Below are positions 17,468-27,217 of a stretch of DNA of 64,000 nt, piece after piece. Every line of letters starts with the position of its first letter. Positions within the stretch are counted from its first letter, which is position 1. The notes beneath the pieces were generated by a model that saw only the letters and a list, made by a program, of their open reading frames with translations, had not been told where the DNA came from and made no database searches. This stretch comes from Amycolatopsis alba DSM 44262 (GTDB lineage Bacteria; Actinomycetota; Actinomycetes; Mycobacteriales; Pseudonocardiaceae), in the NCBI RefSeq assembly GCF_000384215.1, contig NZ_KB913032.1:9199605-9263604 (forward strand), written 5' to 3'. Position numbers and translations under genes: made by a program.

Positions 17468-17921
17468 TAGTCCCTCACCCCTGCGATGCTTTCGATGTCA
17501 GATGGCCCGGACCCGCGAGCGCGCGGCTCGTGAGTCCTTCGTGCCGCTGGTTAACGTCCCAGCGCCCCTGTTTGTGCCCGGCTGGGCAGTGAGCGAGGTC
17601 TCTCTTTTGCGCCTCTTACTGCCGCCTGAGCCCGCGAAGGGTAGCTCACGTCGATACCGGCTCTGCAACGAGTCAGACATAGCTGCGATTACGTCACCCA
17701 ACAGGGGGAACCCTGCTGTCAAGACGCCTGTCGTCCGAATGGGTTGCCCCCACGTCGGGTACCTCACCCCTTGGGCCCGGCCGCTTGCCCGGAGTGGCCA
17801 TCACGTGGTGCTATCCGGAGGCCCGCGCCGATCGCCTCCGCCGCAACGCATAGGCTGATCGGACACGACGGTGAGATAACGCACCGTCCGGGGATCCGGG
17901 CTTTGGGGAAGGGACTGGCAG
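17468..17921. other. 454-base gap between divergent DUF4193 and cei
   Basis: I see no convincing gene here. Two overlapping open frames (about 90 and 118 codons) lack ribosome sites, family resemblance and a conserved counterpart in the mycobacterial block. A 6-bp inverted repeat (CGCTGG 17545-17550, CCAGCG 17559-17564) is the only symmetry noted. The stretch must hold the promoters of both flanking genes; I could not assign clear -35/-10 boxes. Confidence 0.5.
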
Positions 17922-18605
17922 GTGGCGTCGGGGAACGGCATCGGGGACCGCGGGGCGAGGCCGTATCGCAAGCACAAGCCGCTGCCCGCTCTCATCGTGA
18001 TCGGGGTGCTGGCGCTCGGCGCGGTGATCGTCTGGGTGAACGTCGTGGCGAGCGGCGCCGACGTCGACGCCAAGGTCCGCTGCGATCCGCCGCCCGTCCC
18101 GCAGCAAGGTGTCACCTACACGCCGCTGGCGCACGACGGTCTCGACGACCGCGCGCCGGTGCCGCCGGACAAGGTCGCCGTCCAGGTGCTCAACGGCTCC
18201 CAGGTCCGCGGCCAGGGCGGCATCGCCACCAACACGCTCCGGGAGCTGGGCTTCACCCAGATTCTCGAACCCGCCAGCGACCCGGCCTACAAGAACGCGG
18301 AAGCCAAGTGCCGCGGCCAGATCCGCTTCGGAGAGAACGGCGCGGCCGCGGCCCGCACGCTGAGCCTCGTGATCCCATGCGCCGAACTGGTCAAGGACAA
18401 CCGCAAGGACGCTTCGGTCACGCTCACCACCGGCACCCTGCTCGGCGACATCCGCCCGAAGACGGAGGCCCGCAAGGTCCTCGAGCAGCTCACCCAGTGG
18501 TCGAAGGCGCAGCAGGGCAGCGGCGGCGGCGAGCAGTCCGCGGGCGGCGGTGCCCCGGTCATCGACCAGGCACTGCTGAAGGCCGCCCGCGAAGCGCCCT
18601 GCTGA
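17922..18605 (+). CDS. cei: Envelope integrity protein Cei (LytR C-terminal domain)
   Basis: A 227-residue protein with one N-terminal transmembrane helix (LPALIVIGVLALGAVIVWV, about residues 21-41) and an extracytoplasmic LytR_C domain (about residues 80-180, VAVQVLNGSQVRGQGGIA). Four Cys sit outside the membrane (VRCDPPP, AKCRGQ, IPCAEL and the C-terminal residue) and may form disulphides. It matches Rv2700, called Cei, needed for cell-envelope integrity in mycobacteria. GTG start. It converges on suhB with three bases between stops. Confidence 0.88.
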   Translation: MASGNGIGDRGARPYRKHKPLPALIVIGVLALGAVIVWVNVVASGADVDAKVRCDPPPVPQQGVTYTPLAHDGLDDRAPVPPDKVAVQVLNGSQVRGQGGIATNTLRELGFTQILEPASDPAYKNAEAKCRGQIRFGENGAAAARTLSLVIPCAELVKDNRKDASVTLTTGTLLGDIRPKTEARKVLEQLTQWSKAQQGSGGGEQSAGGGAPVIDQALLKAAREAPC

Positions 18606-18608
18606 TCC

Positions 18609-19427
18609 TCAGATGGAGGCCGCTCCCGAGTCGATGAGCGCCTGACGCAGCGGAGCCGCGATCGACGGCGCCACCGCGAAGGTCGCGTCCGGCCCGAGTT
18701 CGATGTCCTCCCCCGGCAGCGACACCAGTGCTCCCGCTTCGGCGGCGATGAGCGCGCCTGCGGCCCAGTCCCACTGTCCGAGGCCGTGCTCGACGTAGGC
18801 GTCCAGCCAGCCCGCCGCGACCGCGCACAGGTCCAGTGAGGCGGCCCCGTTGCGCCGGACGTCCCGCACCCTGGTCGCCAGTCCGGCGACGAACCGGGCC
18901 TGTTTCGCCCGCCGTTCCACCTTGTAGGCGAACCCGGTGCCGACGAGGGTCAGGTCGAGCCGTTCGGGGGCGTTGACCGACAGCCGCCGCCCGTCGAGGA
19001 ACGCGCCCTGCCCGCGCGCGGCGCTCCAGCGGCGTCCGCTGACCGGTTCGACGACGGCGCCCGCCACCGACACCCCGCCGACCTGCGCGGCCACCGACAC
19101 GGCGAACCACGGCAGCCCGTACAGGAAGTTCACCGTCCCGTCGATCGGGTCGACCACCCAGGTCACCCCGTCACCGGCGCTCCCGCCGCCCTCCTCGCCC
19201 AGCACGGCGTCGTCCGGCCGGAGCTCCGCGAGCCGGGCGCGCACCAGCCGTTCCGACTCGTGGTCCACCGCGGTCACCACGTCGGTGTCGGCGGACTTGG
19301 TGTCCACCCGCACCTCGCGGCCCGCGTTCATCCCGGTCCAGGCCTCGTGGACCAGCTCGGCGGCCTCGCCCGCGACACGCTCGGCGACACTCTTCAGCAA
19401 CGTCTCGTCAACTCCCACGTCCGCCAT
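18609..19427 (-). CDS. suhB: Inositol-1-monophosphatase (SuhB family)
   Basis: A 272-residue Mg-dependent inositol monophosphatase. The metal-binding motifs are [15 protein letters not shown] and, near the C-terminus, [16 protein letters not shown]. It hydrolyses inositol-1-phosphate to myo-inositol, which actinomycetes use for phosphatidylinositol and mycothiol. The ATG ([11 protein letters not shown]) is chosen because the longer in-frame extension overlaps ppgK. It is divergent from ppgK and corresponds to Rv2701c. Confidence 0.92.
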   Translation of the reverse strand: MADVGVDETLLKSVAERVAGEAAELVHEAWTGMNAGREVRVDTKSADTDVVTAVDHESERLVRARLAELRPDDAVLGEEGGGSAGDGVTWVVDPIDGTVNFLYGLPWFAVSVAAQVGGVSVAGAVVEPVSGRRWSAARGQGAFLDGRRLSVNAPERLDLTLVGTGFAYKVERRAKQARFVAGLATRVRDVRRNGAASLDLCAVAAGWLDAYVEHGLGQWDWAAGALIAAEAGALVSLPGEDIELGPDATFAVAPSIAAPLRQALIDSGAASI

Positions 19428-19491
19428 GTCACCACATCCGGTTAAAGTCTCCGAGGCAGGCTTCTGAATCGTGCGAGAAGGGACCACGTCC

Positions 19492-20256
<765 letters not shown>

Positions 20257-20267
20257 CGCGACCGGGT

Positions 20268-20290
20268 TGACATCCGCGCCATGGATGTCA
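20268..20290. repeat. 8-bp inverted repeat between ppgK and sigA
   Basis: TGACATCC (20268-20275) and GGATGTCA (20283-20290) with a 7-base spacer, starting 12 bases after the ppgK stop. It could be a weak terminator for ppgK or a regulator site in the 245-base sigA leader region. No T-tract follows. A TACAAT hexamer at 20364-20369 is a possible sigA -10 box, but I see no good -35. Confidence 0.35.
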
Positions 20291-20501
20291 CTTCGGCGGG
20301 TCGGACGGCGTGTCGCGCCCGCCGGGTGGTGGTCCGCGCCGCGACGCTGTCACGTATCGTCGTTACAATGGAACACGGCCCACGGCGGCGGCACCCACGA
20401 GAACGAGGGAAACCGCAGGCCGAGGGTGTTCCCCGAAGTTTGAGGCAGCCGAGACCATCACGCCTCGGCTCGTCATGATCGACCGCTGCGAAAGGGCGTA
20501 A

Positions 20502-21902
20502 GTGGCAGCCGCAAGAACCGCAACCCGAAGCGGGACGAAGACAGCGACCGCAACCGGCGAGCCGGCCGACGAGGCAGCCACCGGCGAGGCGAAGCCCGCT
20601 GCGCGCAAGACCGCCGCCAAGGCGGCAGGCGCGAAGAAGGCCCCGGCGAAGAAGGCTCCGGCCAAGAAACCCACCACCAAGGGTGCCAAGACCGAAGACG
20701 GCGACCCGGAAGACGGTCCCGGCGAGCTCGACGAAGCCGACCTCGAAACCCCGGATCTATCGGACCTCGAAGAGGTCGAGGTGGACGTCGTCGACGCGAC
20801 GGTCACCGAGGAGACGGAAGAGGACGCGGAGTCCGAGGAGGACGTCGAAGAGACGCCCGCCCGCGGACGCCGCACGTCGACCGACAAGAACGCCGGAAAG
20901 ACCTCCGACAACCCGGACTTCGTCTGGGACGAGGAAGAGTCCGAGGCGCTGCGCCAGGCCCGCAAGGACGCCGAGCTCACCGCTTCGGCCGACTCGGTCC
21001 GCGCGTACCTCAAGCAGATCGGCAAGGTCGCCCTGCTGAACGCCGAGGAGGAGGTGGAGCTCGCCAAGCGCATCGAGGCCGGGCTCTACGCCGCCGAACG
21101 CGTCCGCAACGCCGAGGAGGAGGGCGAGAAGCTCGTCACCCAGATGCGGCGCGACCTCAAGTGGATCGTGCGCGACGGTGAGCGGGCGAAGAACCACCTC
21201 CTGGAGGCGAACCTCCGGCTCGTGGTCTCGCTGGCCAAGCGCTACACCGGCCGTGGCATGGCGTTCCTGGACCTGATCCAGGAAGGCAACCTCGGTCTGA
21301 TCCGCGCGGTCGAGAAGTTCGACTACACCAAGGGCTACAAGTTCTCCACGTACGCCACCTGGTGGATCCGGCAGGCGATCACCCGCGCGATGGCCGACCA
21401 GGCCCGCACCATCCGTATCCCGGTGCACATGGTCGAGGTCATCAACAAGCTCGGCCGTATACAGCGTGAGCTGTTGCAGGACCTCGGTCGCGAGCCCACT
21501 CCCGAAGAGCTCGCGAAGGAAATGGACATCTCCCCGGAGAAGGTCCTCGAGATCCAGCAGTACGCCCGCGAGCCGATCTCGCTCGACCAGACCATCGGCG
21601 ACGAGGGCGACTCGCAGCTCGGTGACTTCATCGAGGACTCCGAGGCCGTCGTCGCGGTCGACGCGGTGTCGTTCACGCTGCTGCAGGACCAGCTCCAGTC
21701 GGTGCTGCAGACCCTGTCCGAACGTGAGGCGGGAGTGGTGCGGCTGCGGTTCGGCCTCACCGACGGCCAGCCGCGCACGCTCGACGAGATCGGCCAGGTG
21801 TACGGGGTGACCCGTGAGCGCATCCGGCAGATCGAGTCGAAGACGATGTCGAAGCTGCGTCACCCGTCGCGTTCGCAAGTGCTGCGCGACTACCTGGACT
21901 GA
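20502..21902 (+). CDS. sigA: Principal RNA polymerase sigma factor (SigA/HrdB)
   Basis: A 466-residue group 1 sigma-70 factor. The N-terminal 140 residues are an Ala/Lys tract followed by a very acidic stretch (region 1.1-like). Region 1.2 is at about 165-195. Region 2 (about 235-300) has [35 protein letters not shown] and [14 protein letters not shown]. Region 4.2 ([21 protein letters not shown]) is close to the C-terminus. It recognises housekeeping promoters. GTG start, with a GAAAGGG ribosome site. It closes the block conserved with M. tuberculosis (Rv2703). A terminator follows at once. Confidence 0.96.
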   Translation: MAAARTATRSGTKTATATGEPADEAATGEAKPAARKTAAKAAGAKKAPAKKAPAKKPTTKGAKTEDGDPEDGPGELDEADLETPDLSDLEEVEVDVVDATVTEETEEDAESEEDVEETPARGRRTSTDKNAGKTSDNPDFVWDEEESEALRQARKDAELTASADSVRAYLKQIGKVALLNAEEEVELAKRIEAGLYAAERVRNAEEEGEKLVTQMRRDLKWIVRDGERAKNHLLEANLRLVVSLAKRYTGRGMAFLDLIQEGNLGLIRAVEKFDYTKGYKFSTYATWWIRQAITRAMADQARTIRIPVHMVEVINKLGRIQRELLQDLGREPTPEELAKEMDISPEKVLEIQQYAREPISLDQTIGDEGDSQLGDFIEDSEAVVAVDAVSFTLLQDQLQSVLQTLSEREAGVVRLRFGLTDGQPRTLDEIGQVYGVTRERIRQIESKTMSKLRHPSRSQVLRDYLD

Positions 21903-21919
21903 GTTTTAGTTCGCGAAAG

Positions 21920-21949
21920 ACCCCGTCACCCTTTCGGTGGCGGGGTTTT
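21920..21949 (+). terminator. Intrinsic terminator of sigA
   Basis: Stem CCCCGTCACC (21921-21930) and GGTGGCGGGG (21936-21945) with a 5-base loop, one G-T wobble pair and an outer A-T pair, followed by TTTTC. It begins 18 bases after the sigA stop. Confidence 0.9.
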
Positions 21950-21994
21950 CTGCGTCCGGTGTCGAAACGCGGCCTTCCCGTTCGACGCGTGGGT

Positions 21995-22513
21995 ATGACG
22001 AAACCTCACGCGACCAAGAACCTCGACCGTTACGGCTCCGCGGAACTGCCGTGGAGCCGCCCGCGCGACATCCTCGCCGAGGACACGCCGACCGCCGACC
22101 TGACCTTCTTCGTGACGACCGTGCGACCCGACGGTCGTCCGCACTCGGCGGGTGTCGGGGCGGTCTGGGTGGACGGCGCCCTGTATTTCAAGGGCGGGCC
22201 CGGCACCCGACGCTCCCGGAACCTGGCGGTGAACCCGGCGTGCGCCGTTTCGGTGCGGCTACGGGGTATCGACCTCACGCTGGAGGGCGAGGCGCACCGC
22301 GTCACCGACGCCGCGACCCTGGAGAAGGTGGCGGCGGTCTACCGGACCGGCGGCTGGCCCGCGACGGTGGAGGGTGACGCGCTCACGGCTCCTTTCAGCG
22401 CGCCCAGCGCGGGCCCGCCGCCCTGGCACCTGTACCGCCTCACCCTGCACCGCGCCATCGGCGTCGCGGGCGCCGAACCGCACGGCGCCACCCGCTGGGA
22501 CTTCGCCCCCTGA
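21995..22513 (+). CDS. Pyridoxamine 5'-phosphate oxidase-fold protein (FMN/F420-type split barrel)
   Basis: A 172-residue split-barrel protein: LTFFVTTVRPDGRPHSAGVGAVWVDGALYF (about residues 33-62), then the conserved RRSRNLAVNPACAVSV. Members of this superfamily bind FMN, F420 or haem and act as reductases or oxidases. The exact cofactor cannot be read here. The ATG of MTKPHATKNLD is preferred over an upstream in-frame GTG that falls in the sigA terminator region. It converges on the secreted-protein gene across the 21-bp repeat array. Confidence 0.78.
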   Translation: MTKPHATKNLDRYGSAELPWSRPRDILAEDTPTADLTFFVTTVRPDGRPHSAGVGAVWVDGALYFKGGPGTRRSRNLAVNPACAVSVRLRGIDLTLEGEAHRVTDAATLEKVAAVYRTGGWPATVEGDALTAPFSAPSAGPPPWHLYRLTLHRAIGVAGAEPHGATRWDFAP

Positions 22514-22521
22514 CTCCCGCG

Positions 22522-22657
22522 ACTCGCGTGATCAGGCACGTAACTCGCGTGCTTGGAGACGGAACTCGGGTGTGCGGCAGCCAGTCACGCGAGTTCCGCC
22601 TCTGATCACACGAGTTCCGCCTTCAAGCACGCGAGTCACGGCTCCGATCACGCGCGG
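22522..22657. repeat. Array A: 21-bp-pitch word array, inverted about a centre
   Basis: The words ACTCGCGTG (22522), ACTCGCGTG (22543) and ACTCGGGTG (22564) are followed by the inverted words CACGCGAGT (22586), CACACGAGT (22607), CACGCGAGT (22628) and a degenerate CACGCG (22649). Spacing within each half is exactly 21 bases, and the first three pairs are symmetric about 22579. The 12-base spacers differ between the halves, so this is not one simple hairpin. It fills the gap between two convergent genes, and the last word enters the end of the secreted-protein gene. See array B at 39784. Confidence 0.85.
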
Positions 22658-23847
22658 CCGGTCAAGGTGGTCCAGGGGACGTGCACGGTCACCCGTTCCC
22701 GGAGCTGCTCGTTCATCAGCCACAGCTCCCCCGTCGCGGGCCAGTACGACAGGTTCTGCGAGTTCACCGGCGCCTGGCCGCTCAGCCGCGACGTCGAGGT
22801 GCCGCCGACCCCGCCGTGCAGGCACGACGGGTGGTCGCCCGCCACCCCGGCGTACTCGGGGCACACCCCGGTCATCACGAAGTATCCGTTGCGCGCCACC
22901 GCTCCCTGCATGCCCCACACCGGCGACACGAACCCTTCCTTCGCGTGCACGGTCCCGTCGGCCGACACCTTGGGCAGGCCGGTCGCGCGGTCGAAGGGCC
23001 AGCGCAGCACCCGGCTCCCGGCCGCGTTGGAAATGTGCTCGGAAGTCACGATCGAGCCGTCACCGTGGTCGAAGGACATCGTCGACAGGCACGGCCGCGG
23101 CCCCGGCGCGTTGGTGCAGGACCCGCCGCCGGGGTACCAGTACGCGCCGATCTGCGGCATGGCGTAGTCGTAGAACGCCGCGTGGTACTTGCCGTCCGGG
23201 CCCTTCCCGACGACGCCGGAGCTGTCGTCGACCTTCCAGAAATGCGTCGTGTCGAAGACCCGCACCACACCGCCGGTGGTCGCGACGAACAGCCGGTTCC
23301 CGATCCAGGTCATGCCGTGCCCGTGTCCCTGCACGACGGCGAAGTTGTCGTCCGACGTCGGCTCGACGAGCAGCACGTGCCGGTAGCCCAGCCCGGTCGC
23401 GTCCACAAAGGACAGCCGGACCATGGTGTCGCCGGGGGTGTGCCACGACGTCGCGACGACCCGTTTGCCGCCGACCTTCCCGGTCGCCGCGTCGGCGTCG
23501 CCGGACCCGGTCAGTCCCTGCGGGATCCAGTCGTTGGTCTTGTCGTCATTGGCGTCCTCCCAGCAGAATCCCGCCGGTTTCAGCGCCGCCGCGAGATACG
23601 TGCCGTGGCACAGCGGCCGCGCCTTCCGGTTCGCCGTCGACAGGATCTCCGGCAGGCCACGCGCCGGGAGCTTCTTCTCCAGTGCGGCGATCCGCGCGCC
23701 GTAGACGTCGAAGGTCGTCCCGGACGTCCAGCGGAAGCCGTCGACCGTGGCCGCGTCCATCCGGGGGAAGGCGGCCGCGGCGGAGGCGACTCCGGGGATG
23801 AGGGCGAACACCAGCAGCAGCGAAGCGAGCAGTCCCAGCCTCTTCAT
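22648..23847 (-). CDS. Secreted protein of unknown function
   Basis: A 399-residue protein with a clear Sec signal peptide (MKRLGLLASLLLVFALIPGVASA, cut after about residue 23) and no further membrane segment. The mature part has six Cys (in PLCHG, GFCWED, GSCTN, RPCLS, GVCPE and PSCLHG), enough for three disulphides. It also has several short beta-rich stretches (WIGNRLFVATTGGVVRVFD) that read like propeller blades. I do not recognise a catalytic motif. The frame is open 22 codons further upstream, but the signal peptide fixes the ATG. Confidence 0.75.
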   Translation of the reverse strand: MKRLGLLASLLLVFALIPGVASAAAAFPRMDAATVDGFRWTSGTTFDVYGARIAALEKKLPARGLPEILSTANRKARPLCHGTYLAAALKPAGFCWEDANDDKTNDWIPQGLTGSGDADAATGKVGGKRVVATSWHTPGDTMVRLSFVDATGLGYRHVLLVEPTSDDNFAVVQGHGHGMTWIGNRLFVATTGGVVRVFDTTHFWKVDDSSGVVGKGPDGKYHAAFYDYAMPQIGAYWYPGGGSCTNAPGPRPCLSTMSFDHGDGSIVTSEHISNAAGSRVLRWPFDRATGLPKVSADGTVHAKEGFVSPVWGMQGAVARNGYFVMTGVCPEYAGVAGDHPSCLHGGVGGTSTSRLSGQAPVNSQNLSYWPATGELWLMNEQLRERVTVHVPWTTLTGRA

Positions 23848-23893
23848 GCCCGCGAGGTTCCCCGCCGCGCGCATAAGTTCGATACAAACCTTG

Positions 23894-24271
23894 TCAGGAC
23901 ACGGAAACTCCACGCTCGGCCAAGGATTCCTCGACGCGCAGCCGTTCGATCCCGCGGTCGAAACCCTCCGGCAGTTCGTCCAGCCGATGGTCGACTTCGA
24001 CCTCCCGGCAGGCCTGGACGAGCAGCGCGTCGTACGCCTGCCTGGTGCCGTGCCGCTTGACCGCGGAAGCGCCGGAAGGCAGTTCCGCCAGCAGCCGGTG
24101 CACCCGGCGCAGGTCGGCGGCGAGCTTCTCGATGGGCGGCCCGGCGGGCATCTCCGGTTCGCGGCGGCGGCGCCATCGGCGCAGGACGGCGGGCACCTTC
24201 AGCGCGCACCAGAAGAGCACCGACGGCGCCACGGCGACAACGGTGTACAGCGCGACCGGCCCGATGGCCAT
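23894..24271 (-). CDS. Small membrane-anchored protein of unknown function
   Basis: A 125-residue protein with one N-terminal hydrophobic helix (MAIGPVALYTVVAVAPSVLFW), then a basic turn (RRWRRRREP) and a helical, charge-rich cytosolic domain. The positive-inside pattern puts the C-terminal domain in the cytoplasm. It is divergent from the methyltransferase gene, with 63 bases between starts. I do not recognise a family. Confidence 0.6.
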   Translation of the reverse strand: MAIGPVALYTVVAVAPSVLFWCALKVPAVLRRWRRRREPEMPAGPPIEKLAADLRRVHRLLAELPSGASAVKRHGTRQAYDALLVQACREVEVDHRLDELPEGFDRGIERLRVEESLAERGVSVS

Positions 24272-24334
24272 GACTCATGGTAATCCCCGAGCGGAGCACC
24301 GGAGAACCCGCGAATCCGGGCTATATTCGCGACT

Positions 24335-25126
24335 GTGCTGACCGAGAGCTATCGCTACCCGGACACCGGCGACCACGTCACCGGGATGTTCATCCGACGG
24401 CACGAGCCCTACGACGGCTACTGGACGGCCAGCGAAGACCGCGCTCTCGGCAAGGTCGCCGGACAGCTCACCGCGATCCTCGGCCCGCGCGAGAAGGTCA
24501 AGGCACTCGACGCGGGCTGCGGCGAAGGCCGCCTCCTCCCCTGGCTCGCCCGGTTCTCCGCGGACGTCACCGCCGCGGACCCCGACCCGGACAGGCTGGC
24601 CAAGGCCCGCGAGACCGCCGTCGAGGACACCGAGTTCTCCTTCACCGTCTCGCCGATCACCGAACTGGACGGCGGACCGTACGACCTCGTGCTGTGCAGT
24701 CACGTCGTCCAGCACGTGCCGACGCCGGACGTGGCGCCGATCCTGCGGCGGCTTGCCGGGATCACCGCGCCCGGCGGCGTCCTGGTGCTGGCCCACAGCC
24801 GGTCGCCGATCGGGCGGGGCGCGTTCAGCCTCGACAGCGTCGACGACGGCGGCGAGGTCCGCTCCCGCCGCGTGTCACGCGAAACGTTCGACAAAGCGCT
24901 ACGCGACGGCGGCCCGGTGCTCCCGGTCCGCTACCTGGACCCGGCGGAGGTCGCCGCCGAAGCCGCCGAAGCGGGCTGGCGCACCGAGTGGGAGTGGACG
25001 TACCACGTCCTTGACGATCTCGGCCCCGCCGACGAGCACATCGACCGCGACGAACTGGTCAACGCCTCCGGCCCGCTGCGCCGTCACCTCGGCCGGGACC
25101 TGATCACCCTGCTGCGCCGCGCATGA
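24335..25126 (+). CDS. Class I SAM-dependent methyltransferase
   Basis: A 263-residue methyltransferase. SAM motif I is VKALDAGCGEGRLLPWLA (about residue 55), the acidic residue after beta-2 is in VTAADPDPDRL, and motif IV is YDLVLCSHVVQHV. It is GTG-started. The stop overlaps the start of the next gene (ATGA), so the two are tightly coupled; the partner is an unrecognised membrane-anchored protein. Nothing in the sequence tells the methyl acceptor. Confidence 0.8.
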   Translation: MLTESYRYPDTGDHVTGMFIRRHEPYDGYWTASEDRALGKVAGQLTAILGPREKVKALDAGCGEGRLLPWLARFSADVTAADPDPDRLAKARETAVEDTEFSFTVSPITELDGGPYDLVLCSHVVQHVPTPDVAPILRRLAGITAPGGVLVLAHSRSPIGRGAFSLDSVDDGGEVRSRRVSRETFDKALRDGGPVLPVRYLDPAEVAAEAAEAGWRTEWEWTYHVLDDLGPADEHIDRDELVNASGPLRRHLGRDLITLLRRA

Positions 25127-26322
25127 CCGCGGTCCTCCTCACCTTCGCCTGGGCGGTCCCGCTGTCCGGGCAGGAGGCGGAGAAGGTACTGGACGGCGGC
25201 CGGGACCGCGGGCTGCTGGCCCACCTCGACGGGAAACTCGGCGAGGAATGGACGGCCGCGGAGAACTTCCTCGCCAGCTACACGACCCCGCCACGGCGCC
25301 GGGTGCTGCGCAAGCGCACCGGTGGTTCCCGGTTGTCGATCCGCGTCGGCGCGGTCAGCCTGCCGTGCGAACTCGTCGTCACCTGGCATCCGGCCTATCA
25401 CGCGATGACGCTCGTCCTCGCCACCACGATCACCGGACCGGCAGCGGGCGGCGCGGCCGAATTCGATCTCGCCATCGCCGTCCTGCAGAGCCTTCAGGGC
25501 CGCGAGACGACCAGCGGGACGAACGGGCTGCACGGCGGCTACGGCGAGAAGACCTTCCCCTCGCTCCTCAAGGCCGTCACCCACATTTTCGAGGACCTGA
25601 CCAGGGGCTGCGGCCTGACCGAAGGGCTCGGCCGCAAGGGCTGGTGCGTCGAACTGCGGTCCCACGACGGGCACCCGCCCGCCCAGCGGGTCGCCGCCGA
25701 TCCCCGGCCGTACTACGGCATGGCGACCAGCGACGAGGGCTGGCGGTTCGTGCCCCGCGAAGTCGCCAGGGAGGCGCTCGGCCCGTCGTGGGGCACGCGC
25801 TCCTTCGTCGCCGCCTACACGATGGCGGGCGGGATCGTCTGCCTCAACAGCAAGGACGCCGACTACGTCGAGCAGCAGGGCGAGCTGATGAGCGGCCCGT
25901 TCGGCGCCGCCGAACCGTACTTCGGCATCGACAGTGACATCGGCGGGCTCGACCACGGGATGCTCTTCATCCTCGAACGGGTCCTGATCCGGATGGCACT
26001 GGCCGACCAGTGGCTGGTGTCGATGAAGAACTCCACGAGCCGCACCCGGCTGCTCCGGGGCTCACTCGACGACATCCTCGAAATGCTGCATTCCGTACTG
26101 CCGCCCGAGGTCGATTCTCTGGAGCGCCGCCTGGTCACCAGCATGGGCGTGGAGCGGATCATCGCCCAGCTCGACCGCCAGGCCGAGGCGATGGACGAAG
26201 AGACCAGGTACGCCTACGAGAACACGGTGAGCTCGCGGGTCACGCGGCTCACCGTGGTGACCGTCGTGCTGACGGTCGTCACCATCGTCCTCGGGATCCT
26301 GCAGGTGCTCGTGTCACTCTGA
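25123..26322 (+). CDS. Unrecognised 399-residue protein with C-terminal membrane anchor
   Basis: I do not recognise this protein. Residues 1-330 look soluble. Residues 300-375 are helical and charged (LRGSLDDILEMLHSVLPP, then VERIIAQLDRQAEAMDEE) and likely form a coiled coil. The last 25 residues are one hydrophobic helix (LTVVTVVLTVVTIVLGILQV), so it is a tail-anchored type. The coiled coil plus LTVVTV helix faintly recalls the CorA C-terminus, but the GMN motif is absent. It is translationally coupled to the upstream methyltransferase and overlaps the convergent membrane gene by nine bases. Confidence 0.6.
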   Translation: MTAVLLTFAWAVPLSGQEAEKVLDGGRDRGLLAHLDGKLGEEWTAAENFLASYTTPPRRRVLRKRTGGSRLSIRVGAVSLPCELVVTWHPAYHAMTLVLATTITGPAAGGAAEFDLAIAVLQSLQGRETTSGTNGLHGGYGEKTFPSLLKAVTHIFEDLTRGCGLTEGLGRKGWCVELRSHDGHPPAQRVAADPRPYYGMATSDEGWRFVPREVAREALGPSWGTRSFVAAYTMAGGIVCLNSKDADYVEQQGELMSGPFGAAEPYFGIDSDIGGLDHGMLFILERVLIRMALADQWLVSMKNSTSRTRLLRGSLDDILEMLHSVLPPEVDSLERRLVTSMGVERIIAQLDRQAEAMDEETRYAYENTVSSRVTRLTVVTVVLTVVTIVLGILQVLVSL

Positions 26323-26523
26323 CCGGCGGCGCTGCTTGCGGGAGCGTTCGGCGAACAGCAGCCCGACGCCCGCGGCCACCATCAGCGCGCTCGCGATCAC
26401 GTGCATCCCCGGCGGGAGCACGTGCAGCTGGACGAACCAGCTCGGTTCGCTGCTGCCCAGCAGCCGGTTGATCAGCCCGCCCCCGCCCTGCACCAGCAGG
26501 AGGATTCCCAGCAGTTCGATCAT
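26314..26523 (-). CDS. Small two-helix membrane protein
   Basis: 69 residues with two hydrophobic segments (MIELLGILLLVQGGGGLINRLLG and MHVIASALMVAAGVGLLFA) and a basic tail RSRKQRRRSE that should lie in the cytoplasm. The ATG overlaps the upstream membrane gene's stop (ATGA). The family is not recognised. It is probably a partner of the 195-residue membrane protein upstream. Confidence 0.6.
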   Translation of the reverse strand: MIELLGILLLVQGGGGLINRLLGSSEPSWFVQLHVLPPGMHVIASALMVAAGVGLLFAERSRKQRRRSE

Positions 26524-27107
26524 CGTCGCGCTCCTTCCTTGACCCGGTCGTCGTTCTTGGAGAACTCCTGCCACAGCGGTCCGGTGGCGAACCAGATGGC
26601 CGTCACGACCCCCATCCTCGGCAGCCAGTCCCACAGCGGCGCGACCTGTTCGGTGTCACCGACCATGAAGATCAGCAGGAGCAGCACGCCGGCGGCGAGC
26701 CCGCAGGCCAGCACGCATTTGAACCAGTCACGCCATTCGGCGCGCAGCTTCGCCCGTCCCGTCGGCTTGGGCGGCGGTGGCGGCCCGCCCGCGAACCGGT
26801 GAGCGAAGCGCGCGTCGGCCCACTTGATCATCGAGTGGCCGAACACCACGCTGAAGCCCAGGTACACCGCGGCGAGGCCGTGCACGAAGTTCGCCGTGGC
26901 GCCGTTGCGCAGGTCGATGACCGTCGCGACCAGGACGACCAGGTCGATCACCGGGGTCAGGAGCAGCAGCAGGACACTCGTCCGCTTCAGCTTGAGCAGG
27001 TAACGGGCCACGAGGCCGGCGACGATGGCGACCCAGAAGCCGATCTCCCCGCCGGCGACCACGGCCGCCATGGGGTTTTCCGCGATGAAGTCCCAGATCT
27101 TGTTCAC
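26520..27107 (-). CDS. Polytopic membrane protein of unknown function
   Basis: About 195 residues with roughly five hydrophobic helices and a Pro-rich cytosolic loop (GGPPPPPKPTGR) at about residue 112. GTG at 27107 (MNKIWDFIAENPMAAVV) is preferred. An in-frame ATG at 27170 would add 21 hydrophilic, Arg-rich residues but lies only 48 bases from the divergent kinase start. The stop overlaps the next small membrane gene by four bases. I do not recognise a family. Confidence 0.58.
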   Translation of the reverse strand: MNKIWDFIAENPMAAVVAGGEIGFWVAIVAGLVARYLLKLKRTSVLLLLLTPVIDLVVLVATVIDLRNGATANFVHGLAAVYLGFSVVFGHSMIKWADARFAHRFAGGPPPPPKPTGRAKLRAEWRDWFKCVLACGLAAGVLLLLIFMVGDTEQVAPLWDWLPRMGVVTAIWFATGPLWQEFSKNDDRVKEGARR

Positions 27108-27217
27108 CGGGTAAGCCTCGCCCACTCCGGCGCCTCGTCGCGTCGGCGTACGGACCGAGATCACCGTCATCAGTTAGTAGGACCCCGCCGCGCGTCCGGG
27201 TGTGCTGGGATGGGGCG

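Noticed and set aside
17502-17858. 118-codon forward frame between DUF4193 and cei
   Set aside because: No ribosome site, no recognisable domain, and no counterpart in the conserved block.
22522-22657. CRISPR array
   Set aside because: Words are 9 bases with 12-base partly repeated spacers, and half are inverted; no cas genes. CRISPR repeats are longer and all in one orientation.
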